Positions 26,416-34,395 of a stretch of DNA of 64,000 nt are shown one piece after another. The notes below the pieces were generated by a model. That model was not told the origin of the DNA. It searched no databases and saw nothing but the letters and a program-made list of their open reading frames with translations. The stretch covers positions 906,507 through 970,506 of the forward strand of contig JADGDE010000001.1 of the NCBI GenBank assembly GCA_016745035.1, read 5' to 3'. A program made the translations under genes and the position numbers. The number at the start of each line of letters is the position of its first letter. Positions within the stretch are counted from its first letter, which is position 1. The stretch comes from Thiotrichales bacterium (GTDB lineage Bacteria; Pseudomonadota; Gammaproteobacteria; Beggiatoales; Beggiatoaceae).

Positions 26416-27339
26416 TTATTTGCCGCGCATACCAGACATACCACCCATGCCGTTCATGCCAGACATACCGTTCATGCCAGACATACGGTTCATACCGGAC
26501 ATACCATTCATACCAGACATGCCGTTCATACCGGACATGCCATTCATGCCGCCCATGCCGGACATACCACTCATACCACCAGAAGCCCAAGCGGTACAAA
26601 CCCAACCGCTGTTACCGCCACTCATGCCAGACATGCCACCCATGCCGTTCATACCAGACATACCATTCATTCCTGACATGCCACCCATTCCATTCATGCC
26701 AGACATACCGTTCATGCCGTTCATGCCGTTCATGCCGGACATACCGTTCATGCCAGACATACCGTTCATGCCGGACATACCATTCATTCCTGACATGCCG
26801 TTCATGCCAGACATACCGTTCATGCCGGACATACCGTTCATGCCAGACATACCATTCATGCCGGACATACCGTTCATACCAGACATACCGTTCATACCAG
26901 ACATACCGTTCATACCAGACATACCATTCATGCCGGACATACCGTTCATACCAGACATACCGTTCATGCCGGACATACCGTTCATGCCGGACATACCGTT
27001 CATACCAGACATACCGTTCATGCCGGACATACCATTCATGCCACCCATGCCGCTCATACCCGACATACCGGTCATGGTGTTATAGCCTCTCTTAGTCCAC
27101 TGTACGCAGGTACTGCCACCTGCCATCCCAGACATACCATTCATCCCAGACATACCGTTCATACCTGACATACCATTCATACCTGACATGCCGTTCATAC
27201 CGGACATACCATTCATGCCTGACATACCGCCCATGCCGTTCATGCCAGACATACCTGCCATACCACTAGCGGCTACATTAGCTGCGAATACGGTACCGAT
27301 TAAGACAGCGAGGGTTCTTTTTTGTAATTTATTGCTCAT
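26416..27339 (-). CDS. Secreted Met/Gly-rich hexapeptide-repeat protein (MSGMNG repeats)
   Basis: 307 residues. After a Sec-type signal ('LAVLIGTVFAANVAASG') nearly the whole protein is built from tandem 'MSGMNG' units, with 'MSGMGG' and a few 'MNGMNG' variants. About one residue in three is Met. Two short linkers break the array, 'GGSTCVQWTKRGYNTMTG' (near residues 73-90) and 'GGNSGWVCTAWASGG'. Each holds one Cys next to a Trp, so an intramolecular disulfide is possible. The protein ends 'MSGMRGK'. Clusters of exposed thioethers could bind soft metals such as Cu(I) or be oxidised to sulfoxide. It matches no family I know. The gene lies in an operon with a DMSO-reductase-type enzyme and a pentaheme cytochrome. 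Confidence 0.85.
   Translation of the reverse strand: MSNKLQKRTLAVLIGTVFAANVAASGMAGMSGMNGMGGMSGMNGMSGMNGMSGMNGMSGMNGMSGMNGMSGMAGGSTCVQWTKRGYNTMTGMSGMSGMGGMNGMSGMNGMSGMNGMSGMNGMSGMNGMSGMNGMSGMNGMSGMNGMSGMNGMSGMNGMSGMNGMSGMNGMSGMNGMSGMNGMSGMNGMSGMNGMSGMNGMSGMNGMNGMNGMSGMNGMGGMSGMNGMSGMNGMGGMSGMSGGNSGWVCTAWASGGMSGMSGMGGMNGMSGMNGMSGMNGMSGMNRMSGMNGMSGMNGMGGMSGMRGK
26419..27270. repeat. 18-bp tandem repeat array coding the hexapeptide units
   Basis: Three blocks of 18-bp units are interrupted by linkers at about 26580-26622 and 27075-27125. The units vary at synonymous positions (for example catgccggacataccgtt, cataccagacataccatt), showing both old divergence and recent duplication. Because the period is a multiple of three, the number of units can change without a frameshift. 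The opposite strand is also free of stops here and gives a spurious MPDIPF-type frame. Confidence 0.9.
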
Positions 27340-27410
27340 TGATGACTCCTTGAATGGAAAAGATAAAGTTCAGATTGCTAACAAGCTGAGACTTGAGGGG
27401 GCGGCGAACA

Positions 27411-27731
27411 TTATTTGCGCTTATCACAAGGCGCACTCTCCGAATGCCACTGCCGAATATCGTAACGATCAACCATGCCGGGCTGGGTAAATGGGGTATA
27501 CCAAGCGCCTTGGTTATCGAGGAAGAACAAACTTTTGGGATAAGGCTTATCGACACCCGTTAAAGCTTCGGTATACCAGTCCGTGTTTTTTTCAAATTTG
27601 TCGATACGCGGTGCGTTACTGGGACGCTCGTAAGGAACGGTTCCTGCGATATAGCCCGAGGCACTTGATGAGCTTGAGAAAGATAATGCACTGACCAGTA
27701 ACAGCAGCTTGAACATAACAGGCTTTGACAT
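27411..27731 (-). CDS. Small secreted protein of unknown function, first gene of the redox operon
   Basis: About 106 residues from ATG 27731; a GTG two codons earlier is also in frame. The N-terminus 'MFKLLLLVSALSFSSSSSASG' is a signal peptide. The mature ~85 residues are rich in Tyr, Trp, Pro and Asp ('TDWYTEALTGVDKPYPKS', 'QGAWYTPFTQPGMVDRYD') and have a single Cys near the C-terminus. There is no heme motif, and I do not recognise a family. It is the first gene after the sigma-54 promoter candidate at 27807-27824 and precedes the Met/Gly repeat protein by about 70 bp, so it is probably part of the same periplasmic system. Confidence 0.7.
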   Translation of the reverse strand: MSKPVMFKLLLLVSALSFSSSSSASGYIAGTVPYERPSNAPRIDKFEKNTDWYTEALTGVDKPYPKSLFFLDNQGAWYTPFTQPGMVDRYDIRQWHSESAPCDKRK

Positions 27732-27806
27732 AAACACAGTCCCACAAAGTTAGATTGTTTGAAACAAATGAAGCATGTACTTCATCCGTAAAACACGCTG
27801 ACAAAA

Positions 27807-27824
27807 TGGCAATTTACAAGCCAA
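27807..27824 (-). promoter_or_regulatory. Sigma-54 (RpoN) promoter candidate of the redox operon
   Basis: Minus strand TTGGCTTGTAAATTGCCA. It has the GG of the -24 element, exactly ten bases, then the GC of the -12 element, with TGGC and TTGC both matching the TGGCACG-N4-TTGC consensus. Transcription would start near 27797, about 66 bases before the first gene. The response regulator encoded next door has the GAFTGA motif needed to activate such promoters. Confidence 0.7.
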
Positions 27825-27939
27825 GCTGAAATTAAAGCTTATAACTATTTGTTTTTATAGTTTTTATAATGTTTTTTTGTATTTTTTTAGGTGCGGGCTT
27901 TTCTAAAAATACAGTGTTTTCATGTCAAAATGGCATGGA

Positions 27940-27953
27940 TTAGTCATGACTAA
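27940..27953. promoter_or_regulatory. 14-bp perfect palindrome, candidate activator-binding site
   Basis: TTAGTCATGACTAA is perfectly palindromic and lies about 130 bp upstream of the -24/-12 promoter, the usual place for an enhancer site of an NtrC-type activator with a Fis-like dimeric DNA-binding domain. That the neighbouring regulator binds here is inference. Confidence 0.45.
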
Positions 27954-28178
27954 AAGACAGTTAGTTTATTAAGCTATTGAAATACTTTAATAAGCTAATA
28001 TAGATTCAATCTAATTTAAGCCTAAAAAATAAATTATTCGCAATAATTGGTTGATTATTAATAATAGTTTTTTATTTTCTATTTTTATTATAATGCTTTG
28101 TATAAAAACACGGCTGACATTCAGTGACGCAATGTCATAGAATGAGGCTAAGATTTTTTAAATGTCTTAAGGATATCC

Positions 28179-30122
28179 ATGCTTGTAACTGCAAAAATTT
28201 CACATTGGCAACAACTCAGTCGCCGTTTTTCTGTGTTTTTGTTCAGTGTTTTGGGGGGCGCTTCTTTAGTATTTTTAGCCTTATTTATGTATTTATATAA
28301 TGAGGAAATTGCTGAAGAACGCAGCCAAGCCTCTCATTCTGTCAGTTTATTGCTCAAATCTTCTTTAGAGTTGGCGATGCTTAAACGTGATTTAGAAGGG
28401 TTGCGTAGCATTATTAATGAGTTGGGTAAACAAGCTGAAATCGAAGAAGTGCGGATACTCAACCTCAAAGGACAAGTGCGCTTTGCCTCACGCCCCGAGT
28501 CTTTAGGACAAGAAGCGATGAATATTATTCGCCCTTTTTGCGGTGATTGCTTACCCGAAAACTTAGGTGCAAATCCGATTACCCGTTTTATTCAGCGCCC
28601 TGATGGCAAGGAAGTCTTGCGTACTTTTAATCCCGTGCCCAACAAACCCGATTGCAATATTTGTCATGGTGCGGTTGAGCGTAATCCCATTAATGGCATT
28701 TTGGTGGTAGATTATGATGCCGCCCCGATTCGTAATAAGGGCAAACAAAGCCTGTTATTGCTGATTTTAGCAGGTTTGGTGGTCTTGTTTGCCAGTGCCT
28801 TGGGCGCTTGGTGGTTTATGCGAAAATATGTGTTAACTCCGATAAGCAAACTCAATCACGCCAGCCAAGCCCTATCGCAAGGTAAACTCCACACCCGCAT
28901 AGAATTAAGCCATCACGATGAAATTGGTTTATTAAATCAAGCTTTTAATCATATGGCGGCAGAAATAGAACAAAGCCAGTATGACCTGAAACAACGTCAG
29001 CAATTTTTACAAGGCTTGATTGATGCGATTCCTGATGGGGTGCGGGTGATTGATGATAAGTACCAAATTGTGGCAGCAAACCAGACTTATTGTCAGCAAC
29101 TGGGGTTTAAGCAACCACAAGAATTGCTGCACAAAAACTGCTATGAAGTCACCTACAAGGCAAACAAACCTTGTCCGCCCTCCATGCGTACCTGCCCTTT
29201 ACAAGCCTTATCTAAAGACAATAGCAGTATTAAATTTGTTGAAACCCAAGAGCGCCACGATAATACCAGCTTACCCACGGAAGTTTATGCCGCCTTGTTG
29301 ATTCAAGAACAAACCGCCCCGTGGGTAGTGGAATCTGTACGTGATTTATCCAAATCAGTCGCTATTTCACACGAGCAAAAACTTTCCTCTTTAGGGCAAC
29401 TTGCTGCTGGGGTTGCCCATGAAATTCACAATCCACTGGCCTCGATTCGCATCGCCCTGCAAGCTAGCGATACGCTGCTACGCGAGGATAATCCTGCCAG
29501 CGAAATTGATGCCCTGCAAGGTTATCTCAAACTGGTGGATGAAAAAGTCGATCAATGCCTTGAAGTCACGCGCCGCCTGCTCAAGCTTGGCAGCCTTTCA
29601 GACCATCAACCGGAGGTGGTGGAAGTCAATTCCGTGATTAAAGAAACCTTATCGTTACTAAGCTTTGAGCGCGAACAACTCAAAATCCGTCAACATTTAG
29701 ATTTAGATCCCAATAATCCACGGATTCTTGCCAATGATAGTGATTTTCGCATGATTATTATGAATCTGGCGCAGAATGCTTTTCATGCCATGTCAGAAGG
29801 CGATGAACTGTGTATCAAAACTCGCTCGGCGGATAAATACCTTAGCATCGAATGCCAAGATACGGGGATTGGCATAGACCCCGATATTTTACCGCATATT
29901 TTTGAGCCATTTTTTAGTCACCGCCGCGATGGGCAAGGCACAGGGTTGGGGCTAACCATTGTCCGCTCTTTACTGCAACAATATTTAGGGCATTTAGATG
30001 TCAAAGCCAATTTGCCCACTGGCACAGTATTTATATTGCGTTTTCCCGATGCCGATCATAATGACGAGGATATTTTAGGGCAGATTTTGGCGCAACAAAG
30101 TGAAAACAAGGATAGTTTATGA
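28179..30122 (+). CDS. Membrane sensor histidine kinase with heme-c motif in the periplasmic domain
   Basis: 647 residues. TM1 (about 18-42) and TM2 (about 191-215) enclose a periplasmic sensor domain with C121-G-D-C124 and a CxxCH heme-c site, C159-N-I-C-H163. A HAMP region (about 212-265), a PAS domain (about 275-390), and the kinase core follow: HisKA with phospho-His H414 in 'GVAHEIHNPLASI', and HATPase with 'DTGIGI' and 'GQGTGLGLTIV'. A covalently bound heme in the sensor suggests detection of redox state, O2, NO or another heme ligand. The frame ends inside the next gene's start (ATGA overlap), so it is coupled to the response regulator. It is divergent from the cytochrome/molybdoenzyme operon. 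Confidence 0.9.
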   Translation: MLVTAKISHWQQLSRRFSVFLFSVLGGASLVFLALFMYLYNEEIAEERSQASHSVSLLLKSSLELAMLKRDLEGLRSIINELGKQAEIEEVRILNLKGQVRFASRPESLGQEAMNIIRPFCGDCLPENLGANPITRFIQRPDGKEVLRTFNPVPNKPDCNICHGAVERNPINGILVVDYDAAPIRNKGKQSLLLLILAGLVVLFASALGAWWFMRKYVLTPISKLNHASQALSQGKLHTRIELSHHDEIGLLNQAFNHMAAEIEQSQYDLKQRQQFLQGLIDAIPDGVRVIDDKYQIVAANQTYCQQLGFKQPQELLHKNCYEVTYKANKPCPPSMRTCPLQALSKDNSSIKFVETQERHDNTSLPTEVYAALLIQEQTAPWVVESVRDLSKSVAISHEQKLSSLGQLAAGVAHEIHNPLASIRIALQASDTLLREDNPASEIDALQGYLKLVDEKVDQCLEVTRRLLKLGSLSDHQPEVVEVNSVIKETLSLLSFEREQLKIRQHLDLDPNNPRILANDSDFRMIIMNLAQNAFHAMSEGDELCIKTRSADKYLSIECQDTGIGIDPDILPHIFEPFFSHRRDGQGTGLGLTIVRSLLQQYLGHLDVKANLPTGTVFILRFPDADHNDEDILGQILAQQSENKDSL

Positions 30123-31486
30123 GCCACCGCATTTTAGTCATTGATGATGATAAAGTCCTAAACCAATTGATTGTGACCCAACTCAGTCGCATAGGCTACA
30201 TCGCGTCCAGCGTGCATTCTTGGCAAGAAGCAAAAGTGTTTCTCAAAATCCATGAACCTGAATTGATTTTGCTGGATTGCCGCCTCCCAGATATGGATGG
30301 CAACAGCCTTGTACCCAAATTAGCCCCCGATTATCCCGTGGTCGTGATTACAGGCTATGCCAGTGTGCCAAAGGCGGTGAAAACCATGCAAGCGGGAGCA
30401 GCTGAATATCTGGTTAAACCTGTGAATATGCAAGAACTAGAAATGGTGGTGAAAAGAACCCTAGAAGCGGCAGAAATGCGCAAAGATTTTCAGTTTCTCA
30501 AAAGCCAATTGAGCCAAAATAAATCTTCGATGATTGGTGATAGTCCTGCCTTTCAAGAAGTGATGAAAATGATTCAAATGGTAGGACCTAGCCCGATGAC
30601 GGTTTTAATTCAAGGCGAGAGCGGCGTGGGTAAAGAATTGGTTGCCCGTGAAATTCACGAACACAGTGAACGCTCACATCGGCATTTTGTTGCACTTGAT
30701 TGCTGTACCATTCAAGAAAATCTGTTTGAATCGGAATTATTTGGGCATGAGCGTGGTGCTTTCACGGGTGCTGATAGGCAAAAAAAAGGGCTGATAGAAA
30801 CAGCCGAAGATGGGACGTTATTTTTAGATGAAATTGGTGAAATCAATGCTGCTGTACAAGCCAAACTACTCAGGGTATTAGAAACCGGTAAATTTCGCCG
30901 TGTCGGTGGCACAAAAGATTTGGACTCTAATGTTCGTATTGTGGCGGCAACCAATCGTGATTTGGCGCAAATGTCTCAAGAGAAAAAATTTCGCCTCGAC
31001 TTATATTATCGCCTCAATGCTTTCACAATTTACGTGCCGCCCCTGCGCGAGCGTCACGAAGACATCCCCACCCTCATCGCTCACTTTATCGAAAACCATG
31101 ATTTTTCCAGACGGGTGAATAAATATCCTACTGACACCGCTATGCAAAAACTCAAAGCCTATCATTGGCCGGGGAATATTCGTGAGCTAAAAAACATGGT
31201 AGAACGGGCGATTATTCTCTCGGGTGATGTTGAGCAAATTGAATCAGAGCATTTTACCTTGCAAAGCAGCAATGGAATACAGCCAAGCAGTCTTGACAGC
31301 GACGAGGTCATTTTACAATTTAAACAAGAACCAACCTTAGAGCAGCTAGAGCAATATTATTTAGAATTATTGTTAAAACGTGTGGATGGACACCGGGCTA
31401 AGGTTGCTCAAATCATGGGGATTAGCGAGCGTAATGTCTATCGTTTGGTCAAAAAATATGATTTAGGGCGTAAACGTCAGTTTTAA
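30119..31486 (+). CDS. Sigma-54-dependent response regulator (NtrC family)
   Basis: 455 residues in three domains. The receiver (about 4-120) has phosphoacceptor D53 in 'LILLDCRLPD'. The AAA+ sigma-54-interaction domain (about 138-370) has Walker A 'GESGVGKE', the GAFTGA loop at 213-218, Walker B 'TLFLDEIGE' and 'VRIVAATNRDL'. The C-terminal Fis-type helix-turn-helix reads 'VAQIMGISERNVYRLVKK'. All residues required for activating RNA polymerase-sigma-54 are present. Its start overlaps the stop of the heme-sensor kinase. The best target in view is the divergent redox operon with its -24/-12 promoter. Confidence 0.95.
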   Translation: MSHRILVIDDDKVLNQLIVTQLSRIGYIASSVHSWQEAKVFLKIHEPELILLDCRLPDMDGNSLVPKLAPDYPVVVITGYASVPKAVKTMQAGAAEYLVKPVNMQELEMVVKRTLEAAEMRKDFQFLKSQLSQNKSSMIGDSPAFQEVMKMIQMVGPSPMTVLIQGESGVGKELVAREIHEHSERSHRHFVALDCCTIQENLFESELFGHERGAFTGADRQKKGLIETAEDGTLFLDEIGEINAAVQAKLLRVLETGKFRRVGGTKDLDSNVRIVAATNRDLAQMSQEKKFRLDLYYRLNAFTIYVPPLRERHEDIPTLIAHFIENHDFSRRVNKYPTDTAMQKLKAYHWPGNIRELKNMVERAIILSGDVEQIESEHFTLQSSNGIQPSSLDSDEVILQFKQEPTLEQLEQYYLELLLKRVDGHRAKVAQIMGISERNVYRLVKKYDLGRKRQF

Positions 31487-32158
31487 ACGAAATTCACGAT
31501 TAATATTTAGATGTGGAATTAAGAGAAAAACTTATATAAGCAATTGATTTTTAATTTTATTATTTTATTTTCCTTTCTTAATCTGCTCTATGCAATTCTG
31601 AAACTAAGAATAAAAAAACATTAATTTTCAATCATGTGAACATTTCCATTAGAAATTTTTAATCATTTGATTTTTATTTGTTTTTTATCTCCCGCCTAGC
31701 CTCTTCTTACATATTAACAGCCGAGTTGAAACTGGTGATTTATGATGGTTGATAAACAAAGATTGCCATTATCCATTAATTTATGCCAAACTAGAACTGT
31801 GTAATTTGGGTTTAATCACTTTTAGTGAATATGTGAAGCTTTCATACAGCGTTAGCTCGAAAGTCCATGTAAAAACTCAGGTTTAATTAAAATATGACCA
31901 TTAGCTTTCCCTCACAGTTATATCATTAAACACTAATATTTGTTTCGATTTTGTCAGCAAAAATGAGCCAGGTTTAAAAAAATGCTTGGATTAATATTGT
32001 GTTGATAATCTTATTTTGTACACAATATTATTTGTGTGACAAATCAGTTTATTAACTTCATTATTTTGTTGATATTAAATTGTGATTTTTGTATTTGTAG
32101 CTATTTAAACATTTTTATACAAATATAAAGATCTTGTTCGTTCATTTATTAGGAGTCA
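31487..32158. other. Long AT-rich intergenic region upstream of the partner-switching cassette
   Basis: 672 bp with no credible gene. It is strongly A/T-rich and contains an 11-bp inverted repeat at 31992-32030. A possible sigma-70 promoter lies near the following gene: TTTGTA (32094-32099), 16 bases, TATACA (32116-32121). No clear terminator follows the response-regulator gene and no repeat of the MITE-like family is present. Confidence 0.6.
31992..32030. promoter_or_regulatory. 11-bp perfect inverted repeat, candidate operator
   Basis: TAATATTGTGT (31992-32002) and ACACAATATTA (32020-32030) are perfect inverted copies separated by 17 bases. The arrangement lies 64 bp upstream of the possible -35 of the next operon. 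It could bind a dimeric regulator or form a hairpin. Confidence 0.45.
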
Positions 32159-32161
32159 ATG

Positions 32162-32989
32162 ATGAAAACCATCCTAAGTCTCATTTTATGCACTTGCTTT
32201 GGTTTGCAAGGCGCTATAGCTGCTGATACCCCTCGTACTGAACCTCTAATTTTTGGAGTTCACCCGTATTTATCACCGAAAAAGATTTTTGATAAATTTA
32301 GTCCTTTGACTAAACGCTTGAGTGAGCAGCTAGGACGCACCGTTAGTTTACAAATTGGCAAGGATTATGCCGAGCATGTCGAGCAGTTTAAACAAGGCAA
32401 ATTGGATATGGCTTATTTTGGTCCGGCAGGCTATGTTGAATTAACGACACAAGTCAATGATATCCCCTTACTAGCGCGCTTGGAAATCAATAACAAGCCG
32501 ACATTTAGAGGCGCGATTGTGACAACAGACATGGCAAAACTGAAAACCTTGACCGATTTAAAGGGTAAGCGTTTTGCTTTTGGCTCTAAACATTCAACCA
32601 TGAGTTATTTGGTTCCACGCTATACATTGGAGCAAGCAGGTGTCAGCATGGACAGTTTGAGTACCCATGACTTTTTAGGTAATCATGATGATGTTGCACT
32701 GGGCGTTTTGATTGGAGACTTTGATGCCGGTGGTGTTAAAGAGGCGGTGTACCATAAATACCAAGCCAAAGGTTTACGCCTTCTAGCTTGGACTCCTGAG
32801 ATTTCAGAACATGTATTTGTTGCCAAAAAAGGGATGGCAGCGGCGCAAGTGAAGGCGATTCAAGACGCTTTGTTTGCTCTAAAAAAATCTGAAGTATTAA
32901 CGAATATCAAGTCAACTATCACAGCTTTAGTGCCAGTAAAAGATAGTGATTACGATAATCTTCGAGCAATCATAAAACAGGTTAAATAA
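32162..32989 (+). CDS. PhnD-like periplasmic substrate-binding protein
   Basis: About 275 residues with a Sec signal ('ILSLILCTCFGLQGAIAA') and the fold of phosphate/phosphonate-type ABC binding proteins: 'FGVHPYLSPKKIFDKFSPLT', 'GKLDMAYFGPAGYVEL', 'LKGKRFAFGSKHSTMSYLVP'. No permease or ATPase gene is adjacent. A PP2C phosphatase and partner-switching genes follow instead, so it more likely presents a ligand to a membrane signalling protein than feeds a transporter. Two in-frame ATG codons overlap here; 32162 is preferred because AGGAG (32151-32155) is six bases upstream. Confidence 0.85.
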   Translation: MKTILSLILCTCFGLQGAIAADTPRTEPLIFGVHPYLSPKKIFDKFSPLTKRLSEQLGRTVSLQIGKDYAEHVEQFKQGKLDMAYFGPAGYVELTTQVNDIPLLARLEINNKPTFRGAIVTTDMAKLKTLTDLKGKRFAFGSKHSTMSYLVPRYTLEQAGVSMDSLSTHDFLGNHDDVALGVLIGDFDAGGVKEAVYHKYQAKGLRLLAWTPEISEHVFVAKKGMAAAQVKAIQDALFALKKSEVLTNIKSTITALVPVKDSDYDNLRAIIKQVK

Positions 32990-33050
32990 CCTCGATTGCT
33001 TTGGCTTAAGGTGTTTTCACCTTAAGCTAGAGATAATCTGGTAAACAATC

Positions 33051-34385
33051 ATGCAACAATTTTTTTCAAACTTAAGTCTGCGTAAACGTCACCAGCTATT
33101 GCTAGCGGTGTTCTTGATGATTTTGACTACCTTTTTGGTTTTAACTGCGTTGTCGATGTCTTCACATTTGCGAGGGCATTTACTTAAGCTGGAACAACGG
33201 CAAGCCAGCCTTGAAATTAGTATGATCCAAGGTTTTGTGTCTGAGAATTTTTTACAACGGGAATATGCGCAAGTAGGACAATTTTTACTCGATTGGAGTC
33301 AACGATACAAACATACCAGTCGTTTGCGAACAGAACTTAAAAACGGTTATGAATTAATTGATTATCAACGTTTGGAACCGGCACAAAGCAAAATTAGTAT
33401 CGAAAGAACCTTAAACTTTGAAAATGGCAATGCCATGAAGTTGTTGATTGAACGTGATTTGGCTGAAATTGAGCAATTAATTTATGAACAAAGTGTGCAA
33501 TCATTTATTATTGTTTTACTGATTCTTATTTTTATTGGCTGGATGTTATGGTATAGCCTCAATACCATTGCACTAAAACCGATGGAAGCGGAAATTAAGC
33601 GTAGAGTTGCGGCATTACAAGTAGTCGAGGCAGAAAACGCCCGTATGGGGGCAGAGCTTGATATTACCAAGCGCTTACAACAAATGATTTTACCCTCGGC
33701 ATGGGAACTCGATTCTATTGATGAATTGGAAATTTGCGCCTATATGCAACCGGCCACTGAGGTCGGTGGTGATTATTATGATGTGCTCCAACGGGGCGGA
33801 CAAGTTAAGATTGCCATCGGAGATATTACGGGGCATGGGCTTGAAAGCGGTGTATTGATGCTGATGCTACAAACGGCCGTGCGTACTCTATTGGTCAATG
33901 AAATCAGTGACCCGAAAGTGTTTATCCAAGTGCTGAATAAAGTGCTATTTAAAAATATCCAGCGTATGGAGATGGATAAGTGGCTAACCTTGTCTTTATT
34001 GGATTATCATGAAGGGGAACTAACCCTCATTGGTCAACATGAAGAAATTTTGTGGGTACGCGAAAATAAAGAAATAGAGCGCATAGATACCTTTGATTTA
34101 GGCTTTATGATTGGGCTTGAGGAAGATATTCATCGCTTTGTGAATAGCAAAAAAATTCACCTAGAACGAGGTGAAGGCATTGTATTATATACCGACGGTC
34201 TGACTGAGGCGCAAAATGCGCAGAAACAACAGTACGGTGTTGATAGACTTTGCCATATTGTACATAAATACTGGGATGAACCACCTGAGCAAATAAAGGC
34301 TCTGATCATCTCAGATTTAGAGCAACATATCGGTAATTGTCAATTAAGTGATGATGTGACTTTATTGATTATGCGGAGAAAATAG
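33051..34385 (+). CDS. Membrane PP2C/SpoIIE-type serine phosphatase (RsbU-like)
   Basis: 444 residues. Two membrane segments (about 17-38 and 150-171) flank a periplasmic region of about 110 residues, followed by a signalling helix and a SpoIIE/PP2C phosphatase domain (about 205-444). Metal-binding signatures are intact: 'EVGGDYYDVL', 'AIGDITGHGLESGVLM', 'LYTDGLTEAQN' and 'LSDDVTLLIMRR'. Such enzymes dephosphorylate STAS-domain antagonists and so release them to bind an anti-sigma-like kinase. The likely substrate is encoded 620 bp downstream. The upstream PhnD-like protein could be the ligand-binding partner of its periplasmic domain. Confidence 0.9.
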   Translation: MQQFFSNLSLRKRHQLLLAVFLMILTTFLVLTALSMSSHLRGHLLKLEQRQASLEISMIQGFVSENFLQREYAQVGQFLLDWSQRYKHTSRLRTELKNGYELIDYQRLEPAQSKISIERTLNFENGNAMKLLIERDLAEIEQLIYEQSVQSFIIVLLILIFIGWMLWYSLNTIALKPMEAEIKRRVAALQVVEAENARMGAELDITKRLQQMILPSAWELDSIDELEICAYMQPATEVGGDYYDVLQRGGQVKIAIGDITGHGLESGVLMLMLQTAVRTLLVNEISDPKVFIQVLNKVLFKNIQRMEMDKWLTLSLLDYHEGELTLIGQHEEILWVRENKEIERIDTFDLGFMIGLEEDIHRFVNSKKIHLERGEGIVLYTDGLTEAQNAQKQQYGVDRLCHIVHKYWDEPPEQIKALIISDLEQHIGNCQLSDDVTLLIMRRK

Positions 34386-34395
34386 GAGGAAGGAA

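Larger units (their letters stand above)
27738..28178. other. AT-rich divergent control region between the redox operon and its two-component system
   Basis: 441 bp with no gene. It holds the minus-strand sigma-54 promoter candidate (27807-27824), a 14-bp palindrome (27940-27953), a TATAAT hexamer at 28089-28094 that could serve the kinase gene, and the inverted repeat TGACAT...ATGTCA (28115-28120 and 28132-28137) about 40 bp before the kinase start. The rest is A/T-rich and shows no coding pattern. Confidence 0.7.

Noticed and set aside
26381..27085. Plus-strand open frame of MPDIPF-type repeats opposite the Met/Gly repeat gene
   Set aside because: It is a by-product of the stop-free 18-bp repeat on the other strand. 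It has no signal peptide or ribosome binding site, while the minus-strand gene has both plus operon context.
26419..27270. CRISPR-like regularity of short repeats
   Set aside because: Units are contiguous 18-mers without unique spacers and encode a protein, with no cas genes nearby.
28115..28137. TGACAT...ATGTCA as a binding site for the response regulator
   Set aside because: Only six-base arms and different from the palindrome at 27940-27953; kept as a note in the intergenic entry but not as a site.
31971..31986. Possible sigma-54 promoter (GG ... GC) upstream of the signalling cassette
   Set aside because: The GG to GC spacing is 11 instead of 10, and TGGC/TTGC elements are poor.
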